Shown here: positions 8,859 through 16,534 of the stretch, one piece after another
Layout of the letters: every line of letters begins with the position of its first letter
How positions within the stretch are numbered: position 1 is the first letter of the stretch
Assembly: GCF_030718205.1 (NCBI RefSeq)
Contig: NZ_JAUZQF010000007.1
Location: forward strand, 372,001-436,000
DNA length: 64,000 bases
Reading direction: 5' to 3'
DNA from: Nonomuraea turcica
GTDB taxonomy: Bacteria > Actinomycetota > Actinomycetes > Streptosporangiales > Streptosporangiaceae
Program-made: the position numbers and the translations under genes
The notes under the pieces: model-generated
Told to the model about the DNA's origin: nothing
Databases searched by the model: none
The model's input: the letters and a program-made list of their open reading frames with translations, nothing else

Positions 8859-10034
8859 TCAGACGAACGGTCGCGAATCCGCGGCCAAACGCTCAAGGGG
8901 CACCTCTCCCGCCTGGCTCCCGTCGCGCCGCCGTACCGCGGCATGCCCGCTCGCCACCTCGCGCGGCCCCACCACGAGCTGGTACGGCACCAGCCGGTGC
9001 GCCCGGATCCTGGCCCCGAGGCTGCCCCGGTCGGCGGGCGCGAGCTCGGCCCGCAGCCCCGCGGCCAGGCAGCGCCGCAGCAGGTCCTCGGCGGCCGGCA
9101 GCTCGGCGTCCGACAGCGGCAGCACCACCGCCTGCACGGGCGCCAGCCACGCGGGGAACGCGCCGCCGTGCACCTCGATGAGGTGCGCGACCAGGCGTTC
9201 GAGGCCGCCGACGACGCTGCGGTGCACCATGGCGGGCCGATGGCCGCCGACGTAGCGCAGGTCGAAACGCCCGGGCATGTACTGGTCCACCTGAACGGTC
9301 GACAGGGTGTTCTCGCGTCCGGCCGGGTCGGCGATCTGGATGTCGATCTTCGGCCCGTAGAAGGCGCCCTCGCCGCGCTCCTCGTCGTAGGCCTGGCCGC
9401 GTTCCTTGAGCACCTCGCGCAGGATCGCCTCGGAGGCCGCCCACATCTCCGGGTCGTCGACGTACTTGCCGCCGTCGCCGCGCAGCGACAGCCGGTAGCG
9501 CGCGGCCCGGATGCCGAGCTGCGCGTGCGCGGCCTCGATCAGGTCGAGCGCGGCCGACACCTCGGCGGCGGCCTGCTCCGGCGGGCAGAACACATGGCCG
9601 TCGTTGAGCTGGATGGACCGGACCCTGGTGAGGCCGCCGAGGACGCCGGACAGCTCCGAGCGGTACTGGCCGCCCAGCTCGGCCAGGCGCAGCGGGAGCT
9701 CACGATGACTTCGCTGCCGCGAGCGGTAGATGAGCGCGTGGTGCGGGCACAGGCTGGGGCGCAGCACGAACTCCTCGCCGCCCACGTTCATGGGCGGGAA
9801 CATGTCGTCGGCGTAGTGCGCCCAGTGGCCGGAGCGCTCATACAGCTCGCGTTTGCCCAGCACGGGCGAGTTGACGTGCAGGTAGCCGTTGCGGCGCTCC
9901 AGCTCGTGGACGTAGTCCTCGATGGCCTTGCGCATCGCCGCGCCGGCGGGCAGCCAGTAGGGCAGTCCGGCGCCGATCATCGGGTCGGTGTCGAAGATGC
10001 CCAGCTCACGGCCGAGCTTACGGTGGTCGTTCAT
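8859..10034 (-). CDS. thrS: Threonyl-tRNA synthetase, short form without TGS/editing domains
   Basis: A 391-residue class II synthetase consisting only of catalytic core and anticodon-binding domain. Visible signatures: GAGLPYWLPAGA, RPSLCPHHALIYRS (Zn ligand Cys96), QYRSELSGVL...TRVR (motif 2), LNDGHVFC (Zn His) and MVHRSVVGGLERLVAHLIE (motif 3 with the third Zn His). The TGS and editing domains of full-length bacterial ThrRS (about 640-680 residues) are absent, so this is probably an auxiliary copy. AAAGGA six bases before the ATG at 10034 sets the start; an in-frame extension to 10142 is Arg-rich and runs through the leader hairpins. Confidence 0.9.
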   Translation of the reverse strand: MNDHRKLGRELGIFDTDPMIGAGLPYWLPAGAAMRKAIEDYVHELERRNGYLHVNSPVLGKRELYERSGHWAHYADDMFPPMNVGGEEFVLRPSLCPHHALIYRSRQRSHRELPLRLAELGGQYRSELSGVLGGLTRVRSIQLNDGHVFCPPEQAAAEVSAALDLIEAAHAQLGIRAARYRLSLRGDGGKYVDDPEMWAASEAILREVLKERGQAYDEERGEGAFYGPKIDIQIADPAGRENTLSTVQVDQYMPGRFDLRYVGGHRPAMVHRSVVGGLERLVAHLIEVHGGAFPAWLAPVQAVVLPLSDAELPAAEDLLRRCLAAGLRAELAPADRGSLGARIRAHRLVPYQLVVGPREVASGHAAVRRRDGSQAGEVPLERLAADSRPFV

Positions 10035-10040
10035 GATGAT

Positions 10041-10088
10041 CCTTTCCAAGGAAAGGGCGAACGACCAGCTCCCGGGCGTTCGCCCGGG
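10041..10088 (-). promoter_or_regulatory. Hairpin-rich thrS leader that can mask the ribosome site
   Basis: Three pairings are visible directly upstream of thrS on the minus strand. (a) CCTTTCC-TT-GGAAAGG (10041-10056) folds the thrS ribosome site into a perfect inverted repeat. (b) CCCGGGCGAACGCCCGGG (10071-10088) is a self-contained stem-loop. (c) 10055-10063 pairs perfectly for 9 bp with 10077-10085. Pairing (c) is incompatible with (b) and removes two base pairs from (a). The layout resembles a switchable leader controlling translation; the signal is unknown. No T-box motif was recognised. Confidence 0.55.
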
Positions 10089-10237
10089 AAGCATGGAGTC
10101 AGCGCGCCGGGACGGGGTCCGGCGTCGTCGTGGCGAAGACAAAGGCGCGCTGCATGTCCATCACGGTAACATCCCGACGCTTGTGAAAAAAAGTTTCAAG
10201 AAGACCTCAAGGATTGGCAAATGATATAAAGGACGCC

Positions 10238-11209
10238 GTGGCCGAGATCACCCTGGACGTCCGCCAGTTACACGCGTTCGCCGAGGTCGGCTACCAGGTG
10301 GCGGGCGGCGGCGACGCGCACGCGGCGATGGCCGCGCTGCGCCGGGTCGTCCCGCTCGACGCATATGAGTTCGTCGCGTTCGACCCCGCCACCGGGCGGC
10401 ACCACAGCGTCGTCTCCGACGGTCATCGGCGCATCGACCGGGACGCCGCCGAGGAATACGCCGGGCTGGCGGCGTACCGCAGGGCCCTGGCCACCCGCGC
10501 GCCCGTGTGCATGCCGGAGCCGGACACCGAGCGTTATTTCCGCCGCCACCTGGCCCCTTACGGCTGGCGGGCCGGCCTGACCGCGCCGCTGTTCCTGCGC
10601 GAGGGCCGCTACACGGGGCTGCTCCACCTCGCCTCCAGGCAGGCCTTCCCCTACCTCACCGGGGCCCTCGTGGCGGCGGTGAGCCCCATGCTGGCCCACG
10701 TCACCGACCTGACCAGGTGCGTGATCGACCCCGTGGGACTGCCGCCCGACTTCCGCGCGGTCGCCTTCGACCGGCTCGGTGCCCGCCGAGAGGTCCCCGG
10801 GCGGGAGATGTCGGCCGCGTTATGGGACGAACCGGCGATGGCCGTGTACGCCAGGGCGTTCATCGACTCGCGCGAGCTGAGCAGGCACGGCCTCTGGCTG
10901 GACGGCGACGGGCGCTGGCACGAGCTGCGGCTGCTCAGGGCGGGGGTCGGGTTCCAAGGGTCGCTGCAGGGCGCGGTCGCCGCCGAGCGGATGTGCGCGT
11001 TGCCGTACGAGCTGACCGGCCGGGAGGTGGACGTCCTCACACGGGTCGCGGCCGGCGACTCCAACCCCCAGATCGCCGCCGCGCTCGTGCTCAGCGTCCG
11101 CACGGTCACCACCCATCTGGAGCACATCTTCGCCAAGCTGGGCTGCGACAGCCGCACCCGCCTCACCACCAAGGCCCTCGCCGAGGGCCTGTGCCGCCTG
11201 GACGTCTAA
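10238..11209 (+). CDS. LuxR-type transcriptional regulator
   Basis: About 323 residues from the GTG at 10238, which has AAAGGA four bases upstream; an in-frame TTG at 10214 would add eight residues. The N-terminal ~200 residues look like a GAF-type sensor (GLTAPLFLREGRYTGLLHLAS is GAF-like). The last ~60 residues form a LuxR/GerE helix-turn-helix: ELTGREVDVLTRVAAGDSNPQIAA followed by SVRTVTTHLEHIFAKLG. There is no receiver domain, so it is not a classical response regulator. It is divergent from thrS across a short AT-rich gap; its last four bases overlap the convergent ATPase gene. Confidence 0.88.
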   Translation: MAEITLDVRQLHAFAEVGYQVAGGGDAHAAMAALRRVVPLDAYEFVAFDPATGRHHSVVSDGHRRIDRDAAEEYAGLAAYRRALATRAPVCMPEPDTERYFRRHLAPYGWRAGLTAPLFLREGRYTGLLHLASRQAFPYLTGALVAAVSPMLAHVTDLTRCVIDPVGLPPDFRAVAFDRLGARREVPGREMSAALWDEPAMAVYARAFIDSRELSRHGLWLDGDGRWHELRLLRAGVGFQGSLQGAVAAERMCALPYELTGREVDVLTRVAAGDSNPQIAAALVLSVRTVTTHLEHIFAKLGCDSRTRLTTKALAEGLCRLDV

Positions 11210-11730
11210 GCGGGCACCCCGGCGGGCATCCTGGCCTGCAGCAGTTCGAACCACACCGTCGTCGACCCGGCCTCCCGCGTGAACCCCCAGCGGTGGCTGA
11301 GCGCCTCGATCAGCGGCAGGCCGCGCCCGCTGGTGGCCTGCGTGCTGGTACGGCACACGCACGGCGGCCCGTCCGAGCCCGCGTCCGACACGCAGACCCG
11401 CACCGCCGAGTCCGAGTGGGTCACGGCCACCGTGAACGAGCCGCCCGCGCCGGACCTGGTGTGCAGAATCGCATTCGTGGCCAGCTCACTGGTGAGCAGC
11501 ACCACATCGTCATAGAGCGGATGATCGCGCCCGAGCGCGGCCGTCACGATCCCCCTGGCCCGGGACACCTGGGACGGCATCCCCGGCAACCGGACCGTGA
11601 GATCGCGCGAGCCGAGCGGATCACCCCCGTTGGCACGGTGCAAGTCCGGTGCCACGGCGACCTCCCCCTTAGTCGGGCCCCTAACCTCAGGCTGCGTCAT
11701 GGGACGCGCTGGTGGCGGCCGGGAGGTCAT
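11206..11730 (-). CDS. Anti-sigma-type HATPase_c domain protein
   Basis: About 174 residues (or 164 from the ATG at 11700). It contains the GHKL fold of RsbW-like serine kinases: N-box ELATNAILHT, a degenerate G1 box at VCVSDAGSDGPP and the G2-type GRGLPLIEAL. Such standalone ATPases in actinomycetes are usually anti-sigma factors or their relatives. Neither start has a convincing ribosome site, and an in-frame extension to 11943 overlaps the divergent nucleotidyltransferase gene, so the start is uncertain. No sigma factor or antagonist is adjacent. Confidence 0.8.
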   Translation of the reverse strand: MTSRPPPARPMTQPEVRGPTKGEVAVAPDLHRANGGDPLGSRDLTVRLPGMPSQVSRARGIVTAALGRDHPLYDDVVLLTSELATNAILHTRSGAGGSFTVAVTHSDSAVRVCVSDAGSDGPPCVCRTSTQATSGRGLPLIEALSHRWGFTREAGSTTVWFELLQARMPAGVPA

Positions 11731-11866
11731 TGCGAAAAGGTAGGAATGCCCTTTCCCAAGGTCGCCTGCACGACCGCCTGCGCCGACCGAGTACGCTGCG
11801 ATCGACGAGTCGTCTAGGCCCGTGGGGAGCCGTCGTCGAGGCCCGTGGGGAAGCGGAGGAGGTCGC

Positions 11867-12334
11867 GTGAGCAGCCTGGAGGCCGTCTGGGTGCAGCCGT
11901 ATGACCGGCCGGGGGCGGCGGTCGTGACCGGAGTCTTCGACATCCTGCACGTGGGACACGTGCGTTACCTGGGCGCGGTGGCGGCCCGCGGCCTGCCGCT
12001 GGTCGTCGGCGTCGAGGACGACCCGCGGGTGCGCGCCTGGAAGGGTCCGAGCCGCCCGTTCAACCCGTCGGCGGAGCGCGCCGAGGTCCTGGCCGCCCTC
12101 CGCTTCGTCACCGGCGTCTTCATCGTGACCGGTCCGTCCGACGCCCACGGCCCCGAGGACTACATCGATCTCCTCGCCCCGATGCGACCCGCCGCCCTGG
12201 CGCACACCGCCGGCGACCCGCACGCGGGCGCCCGCGCGGCCGCGGCGGCGATCCTGGGGGCCGAGTGCTGGGAGATGGAGGCCATCCCGGGCCGCTCCAC
12301 GACCCGCATCGTGAACGCCGCCGGCAAAGGCTGA
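11867..12334 (+). CDS. Cytidylyltransferase-like (HIGH-motif) nucleotidyltransferase
   Basis: A 155-residue protein with the nucleotidyltransferase phosphate-binding signature GVFDILHVGHVRYLG (HxGH, here HVGH) near residue 25-40. Members transfer CMP or AMP to small phosphorylated substrates (TagD, RfaE and PCT-like). GGAGGAGG just before the GTG at 11867 sets the start. The usual C-terminal ISSTxxR motif may be represented by GRSTTRI near the end. Two near-identical copies of AGGCCCGTGGGGA lie just upstream (about 11816-11855). The substrate is not evident from neighbours. Confidence 0.78.
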   Translation: MSSLEAVWVQPYDRPGAAVVTGVFDILHVGHVRYLGAVAARGLPLVVGVEDDPRVRAWKGPSRPFNPSAERAEVLAALRFVTGVFIVTGPSDAHGPEDYIDLLAPMRPAALAHTAGDPHAGARAAAAAILGAECWEMEAIPGRSTTRIVNAAGKG

Positions 12335-12437
12335 GCGTTACCCGTATTCGTCCACAGAACAGAACAAGCTTCCAGGGGACCATGGGGACGCCGCTCAGCC
12401 GGTGAGACCTTTCCTCATGCGTGAAGGAGCACACGTG

Positions 12438-12727
12438 GTGACCCATCCCTTGGCAGCGACGACACATGACGCGACCCTCGGCGACATCCACGCCGTGGCC
12501 CTGGAGTCGTTGCCGCGTGACGTGCACGACTATCTCGAGGGCGGCGCCGGCGAGGAGTGGACGTGGTCGTGCTCGGCCGCCTGGCCATCTACGGCCTGAT
12601 CGCCGACGGCGAAGCCGGCGTGACGAGAGTCCTCGACCTCCTGAGCGGGGAGATGGCGAACATCCTGACACTTCTCGGCTGCGCCGCCCTCACAGACCTC
12701 GATCGGGGCTTCCTGCGCCGCCTCTGA
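12438..12727 (+). pseudogene. Collapsed FMN-dependent alpha-hydroxy-acid oxidase gene
   Basis: Two non-adjacent pieces of a lactate oxidase/2-monooxygenase-type enzyme are fused here. The 5' piece reads LGDIHAVALESLPRDVHDYLEGGAGEEWT, the family's N-terminus, from a GTG behind GAAGGAG. After a frame change at about 12560 the sequence continues as VVLGRLAIYGLIADGEAGVTRVL and ends with LDRGFLRRL, the family's C-terminus. About 250 central residues, including all FMN and substrate ligands, are missing. The simplest reading is one internal deletion that also shifted the frame. It cannot encode an active enzyme. Confidence 0.75.
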
Positions 12728-12747
12728 CCGGGCCGGGCGCCGCGGTC

Positions 12748-13284
12748 TCATGCCGGTGACAGGCATGGCAGACGGGCCGAGCGGTAAAGCACGACGATCA
12801 GGGCGACCAGAGCCGTGAACCAGGCGATGGGCGTGACGAAGCCCAGGTCGGCATAGCCATACGCGGTGAGCAGGCCGAGCGCTCCCAGGGCGACTACGGC
12901 CCAGCGCAGCACGTCGAGGAGGGCGGCACGGGAGGTCTCCCCGTGGGGGCGGATCCGCCTGATGACGGCGTCGGCGACCAGCCAGATCGTGATCAAGGCG
13001 CCGGCCGTGCCGAACGTGCCGATCGTGTGCTTGACGGAGAAATCCATCGGGGCGTCGGACGGGTGCGCGCCGGACGGGACCATGGCCACCAGCGAGGCGA
13101 CGACCATGACGATGGCGGCGGACCGGGCTCGGGCGAAGGAGTCGTCGGCGGATCGCTGCAGTTGGGAGAGGCCGGACACGCACAATGCCCATCCGACGGG
13201 GTCGAGCAGCAGATCGAAGCCATTGAAGCGGAGGGCGCCGAAAGCGAACACGCAACCGATGACGATCTTCGTGACGGGCGCCAT
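12748..13284 (-). CDS. Hypothetical membrane protein, about five helices
   Basis: A 178-residue hydrophobic protein starting MAPVTKIVIGCVFAFGALRFNG. Hydrophobic stretches lie near 5-20, 55-72, 95-112, 130-148 and 152-170. The FDLLLDPVGWALCVSGLSQLQ segment early in the protein resembles uncharacterised actinobacterial membrane proteins; I cannot name a function. GGGAGG lies about ten bases before the ATG at 13284. An in-frame start at 13341 would overlap the next gene's end. Confidence 0.7.
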   Translation of the reverse strand: MAPVTKIVIGCVFAFGALRFNGFDLLLDPVGWALCVSGLSQLQRSADDSFARARSAAIVMVVASLVAMVPSGAHPSDAPMDFSVKHTIGTFGTAGALITIWLVADAVIRRIRPHGETSRAALLDVLRWAVVALGALGLLTAYGYADLGFVTPIAWFTALVALIVVLYRSARLPCLSPA

Positions 13285-13331
13285 GCGCTCCGGGCCTCCC
13301 GGCGTGCCGTTGCCGGCGTAGGGGCTGCCGG

Positions 13332-13907
13332 TCAGAACCAATCCGAGCTCACCGCCTCATTGCAGACCTTGGAGGCGATGCCTCGCTGCCACGCGACCGC
13401 GAGACTTCCCTCGGGGCCGTCCATCCGCCACGAGTCCCACGTCACCTCCGCCGACCCGGAGCCTATCCAGGTCCGGTACGTGTAGCGGATCGGCTGGGGC
13501 TCGTACGGCACCGCGGCGCAGTCGGTGATGACGATGCGCCTCGTCAGGACTTCCACGCCACCGGGCCCGACGGTGACCTCGGAACGTTCGTCTCTCGTCC
13601 GGTCAGCGGGCAGCAGGCGGAGACCCGGCATTTCCGCCGAGATCTCCCCGATGGTGACGGGGGTCACGCCCTCGTTGTCCACGTCGATATGGACGACGGT
13701 GGACAGGACGCCATTCTTGTCCACGTCGGCGTGCAGAAAGAAATCGTTGGGCTGCCAGCGAATATAGGGCGTTATCGCCCCGATCCACCACAACAACTGC
13801 GCAAAAACCGCTAACACCAGGCAGCCGGATATCACCATGCGTAATCGCGCATGCGGGGCACGCCACGTGGCGATATCGAATTGCTGCCATACGTCCTCTG
13901 AATTCAC
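13332..13907 (-). CDS. Membrane-anchored hypothetical protein
   Basis: About 191 residues from the GTG at 13907: a short cytoplasmic N-terminus, one membrane helix (about 25-45, MVISGCLVLAVFAQLLWWIGAI) and a ~140-residue exported beta-sandwich-like part with VHIDVDNEGVTPVTIGEIS, a pattern seen in immunoglobulin-like extracytoplasmic domains. An ATG at 13838 would leave only the helix and the outer domain. In-frame codons further upstream run into the divergent gene and are not used. No function recognised. Base composition here is less GC-rich than the flanks. Confidence 0.6.
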   Translation of the reverse strand: MNSEDVWQQFDIATWRAPHARLRMVISGCLVLAVFAQLLWWIGAITPYIRWQPNDFFLHADVDKNGVLSTVVHIDVDNEGVTPVTIGEISAEMPGLRLLPADRTRDERSEVTVGPGGVEVLTRRIVITDCAAVPYEPQPIRYTYRTWIGSGSAEVTWDSWRMDGPEGSLAVAWQRGIASKVCNEAVSSDWF

Positions 13908-13914
13908 GAAACAG

Positions 13915-13928
13915 AACCATATATGGTT
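13915..13928. promoter_or_regulatory. 14-bp perfect palindrome between divergent genes
   Basis: AACCATATATGGTT reads the same on both strands and sits in the short gap between the divergent genes starting near 13907 and 13936/13951. The position and symmetry suggest a dimeric repressor site, but its AT core could equally supply overlapping -10 elements. No other copy was noticed in the window. Confidence 0.4.
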
Positions 13929-13950
13929 GCCCTTCGTGACGATACCTCCG

Positions 13951-15315
13951 ATGATCTCGTGGACAGTGGCCGCCGTCACCCTGCTGGTGGCGGCCGCACC
14001 GATCACACGGGAACGGCTCGACAGGTTCGCCGCGTTCACCAGCCTTTCGGTCACTTCGGCCAACGCCGGCCTGGTCGTCGGCCACTTCACCAGGCTGCGG
14101 CGCCGCCGGCTGATCGCCCTTGCCCTCGCCGTTCCCGTGGCGGGCTACAGCGACGACCTGTTTTATCTGGTCATGGGCTGGTGCGCCGTTTCCGTTTTCG
14201 CGCCCCATGCCCGCGAGAGAGTCAACAACGTCTATCGACAGGTATGGCTGCTCGGTTTGGGCGGGGCCGTGGTGGCGGGCGGCTTTCTGCTGACGAGTCA
14301 GGATGCCACGCCGGCGCGTCTGGCCCATGCCGTCATCGTCGTCGTCGTGGCGGTCGCCGTATCACTCGCCGCCCGGAAACCGGGCCCGGCGTCCGAAGCA
14401 TTAGATGACGTGGCCCAGGCGGAACGAGCCATCGGTCAATGGTCGGGACGGAATCTCTACCTCGCGGGCACCGCAATCGTGTTGTCGGGCGCGCTGCTCA
14501 CGCCCGGCCAACCGCCGCAGCGTGAACTGCCGGAATATTCGAGACCCACGTCGTTTCCGCGGGAAATGGCCACGTTCATCAAGGTGAACAAATACCTGGC
14601 GCCCACCTGTCCGTGGGTCGACGAGATCGACGCCCCCTGCCGGTCGTGGCTGGTGAACGGACGGCCGTTCCCCCAGGCCGCGCCGTACATCCTCAGGGAA
14701 GGCAAAGCCCCGCTGCGGGCGCCCTTCGTGCGCAGCCCCGACAAGAAAGCCGTCGTTTACCTGGACAGGCACGATCGCCGCATGGTGTACCAGGACGCGA
14801 AGGGCGTCCACCACCTGACCGGCAGCCTGCCCGACACCGCCGTGCCCACGCCCACGTTCGCGACGCAGAACAGGTATGTCGCCCTGGCCAAGGAGGGCGC
14901 GCAGATCTTCGACACCAAGGACTGGACCACGGTGTCGGTCCCCGGTGCGCGCCAGGTCCACGATCTCAACGGGAGTGGAATCGTGGTCACGACGGCGTTT
15001 CAGGCGCTCGTGCTCGACCACCGGGGCAAGACCCGCATGAGCCTGCCCCTCAGGAAGACCAGGGATGCTTACCACCTCCGGCCGGATGGAAGATACCTCG
15101 TGGTCATCCGAGGCGATCAGGAGCGTGTCAAGACGTATGACACAGCGACCGGCAAGCTCTTGGCCGGCGTCGCCCTCACCTTCCCCGGCGAGGATTCCCT
15201 CGAGGTCGCCCTCGGCTGGTCGAAACAGGGCCCGTTCCTGGTGCGCGGCTGGCCGAGCGAGCGTGTTTACTACCTCGACCTGGAGACGGGCAAGCTCTGG
15301 AAACGCAAGAAGTGA
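13951..15315 (+). CDS. Membrane protein with C-terminal beta-propeller-like domain
   Basis: 454 residues from the ATG at 13951 (a GTG at 13936 is possible). The first ~170 residues hold several hydrophobic helices, one more membrane segment lies near 172-190 (LAGTAIVLSGALLTP), and the remaining ~250 residues are a soluble domain with repeating beta-strand units ending in D-x-x-T-G-K-L (YDTATGKLLAG, YYLDLETGKLW), as in PQQ/WD-like propellers. It reads as a polytopic anchor presenting an extracytoplasmic propeller. No homologous family is recognised. It ends four bases before the convergent aminotransferase gene. Confidence 0.65.
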   Translation: MISWTVAAVTLLVAAAPITRERLDRFAAFTSLSVTSANAGLVVGHFTRLRRRRLIALALAVPVAGYSDDLFYLVMGWCAVSVFAPHARERVNNVYRQVWLLGLGGAVVAGGFLLTSQDATPARLAHAVIVVVVAVAVSLAARKPGPASEALDDVAQAERAIGQWSGRNLYLAGTAIVLSGALLTPGQPPQRELPEYSRPTSFPREMATFIKVNKYLAPTCPWVDEIDAPCRSWLVNGRPFPQAAPYILREGKAPLRAPFVRSPDKKAVVYLDRHDRRMVYQDAKGVHHLTGSLPDTAVPTPTFATQNRYVALAKEGAQIFDTKDWTTVSVPGARQVHDLNGSGIVVTTAFQALVLDHRGKTRMSLPLRKTRDAYHLRPDGRYLVVIRGDQERVKTYDTATGKLLAGVALTFPGEDSLEVALGWSKQGPFLVRGWPSERVYYLDLETGKLWKRKK

Positions 15316-15319
15316 GCCC

Positions 15320-16534
15320 TCATGCGGCGAGGACCTTCGCCAGTGCCTCGGCGATGTGGGCGGCGCCGGCGGGGCCGTCCATGAGCATCGGCTGGCGGAC
15401 CCAGAGCACCTCGTGGGACGCGGCCTCGGCGCCCGGGCAGGGTTCTGCCCGGGCGCCGGCCTCGGTCAGCGCCGGCAAGGTGCCGAGCGGCGGGTAGCCG
15501 CCGTCGAGCGGGACGCCCTCCGCCTCCATCGCCGCCAGCAGGAACGACCGGTCGAACGGTACGTGGAGGCGCAGCATGAGCAGGTGCCGGGAGTCGCGGG
15601 TGGTGCCCAGCGGCTGCGGGACCAGCGTCACCGGCGCCATCGTTGTGCCCGGCGATCGCGGCAGCGCCGGGCCGTCGTGGCTCGCGGGCATCGGGATCGC
15701 CGCCAGCTCTCGTTCGACGGCCGCGGCGAACGTGTTCCTGTGGTCGATCTCCTCGTCGAGGCGGTCCAGCCAGGGCAGCAGGAGCGCCGCCTGGATCTCG
15801 GTCAGGCGCAGGTTCCAGCCGACGCTGGGGTGGCCGTACCAGGCGCCGTCCAGCGTGCGGCCCACGTTGCAGACCGACCAGATGGCCGCGTGGACGGCCT
15901 GGTCGCGGCAGACGATCAGGCCGCCCTCCCCCGCCGTCATCGCCTTGCTGGATTGGAAGCTGTAGACGCCGGCGTCACCGAGCCCGCCGACGGGGCGGCC
16001 TCGGTACGTGGCGCCGTGCGCTTGGGCCGCATCCTCCACCACGGCCAGGCCGTGCCGTGCGGCGACCGCGTTCAGCGCGTCCATGTCCGCGGGGCTGCCG
16101 GCCAGGTGCACCGAGATGATCGCGGTCGTGCGCGGGGTAACGGCCGCCTCCGTCGCGGACGCGGACAGGTGCAGATCGACCGGGTCGACGTCGACGATCA
16201 CCGGTGTGGCGCCGGCGAGCAGGACGGCCGTGGCGGTGGCGACGAACGTGTACGCCGGGACGATCACCTCGTCACCGGGCCCGACGCCCAGGCCGCGTAG
16301 CGCGGCGAACAGGCCGAGGGTGGCGTTGCCGACGGCGATGCCGTACGGGACGCCGGAGCGGCGTGCGAACGCGGCGGTCAGGTCCGCACAGGCCGAGCCG
16401 CCCTGTGTGGCGCCCCATCGGCCGCTTTCCAGCACGGCGGTGACGAGCTCGCGCTGGGCCGCGTCCAGCGGCGGCGGCCACGATGGCCAGGGGGCGGTGC
16501 GCACGGGCGTGCCACCGTTGACGGCGAGGCTCAT
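15320..16534 (-). CDS. DegT/DnrJ/EryC1/StrS-family PLP aminotransferase A
   Basis: A 404-residue sugar/cyclitol-type aminotransferase that normally moves an amino group from Glu or Gln to a keto-sugar or keto-cyclitol. Key residues: cofactor-ring Asp168 in VVEDAAQAHG and Schiff-base Lys197 in GVYSFQSSKAMTAGEGG. The FQSSK...TAGEGG form is reminiscent of the AHBA-synthase/scyllo-inosose aminotransferase branch (inference from the motif). ATG 16534 overlaps the stop of the amidohydrolase by four bases. It is the last gene of the operon 19894-15320 and has a second paralogue at 27777-28988. Confidence 0.9.
   Translation of the reverse strand: MSLAVNGGTPVRTAPWPSWPPPLDAAQRELVTAVLESGRWGATQGGSACADLTAAFARRSGVPYGIAVGNATLGLFAALRGLGVGPGDEVIVPAYTFVATATAVLLAGATPVIVDVDPVDLHLSASATEAAVTPRTTAIISVHLAGSPADMDALNAVAARHGLAVVEDAAQAHGATYRGRPVGGLGDAGVYSFQSSKAMTAGEGGLIVCRDQAVHAAIWSVCNVGRTLDGAWYGHPSVGWNLRLTEIQAALLLPWLDRLDEEIDHRNTFAAAVERELAAIPMPASHDGPALPRSPGTTMAPVTLVPQPLGTTRDSRHLLMLRLHVPFDRSFLLAAMEAEGVPLDGGYPPLGTLPALTEAGARAEPCPGAEAASHEVLWVRQPMLMDGPAGAAHIAEALAKVLAA

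Noticed and set aside
6816..10169. A 1117-codon open frame on the plus strand
   Set aside because: It is antisense to the TRAP permease and ThrRS genes, is dominated by Arg, His, Gly, Gln and Asp, and has no domain; it is a GC-bias shadow.
10035..10237. T-box riboswitch before thrS
   Set aside because: No T-box sequence (UGGNACC-like), specifier loop or AGUA motifs could be recognised; only local hairpins are present.
11816..11855. Direct repeat AGGCCCGTGGGGA as a mobile-element footprint
   Set aside because: Only two short copies just before a ribosome site and no element between them; more likely local slippage.
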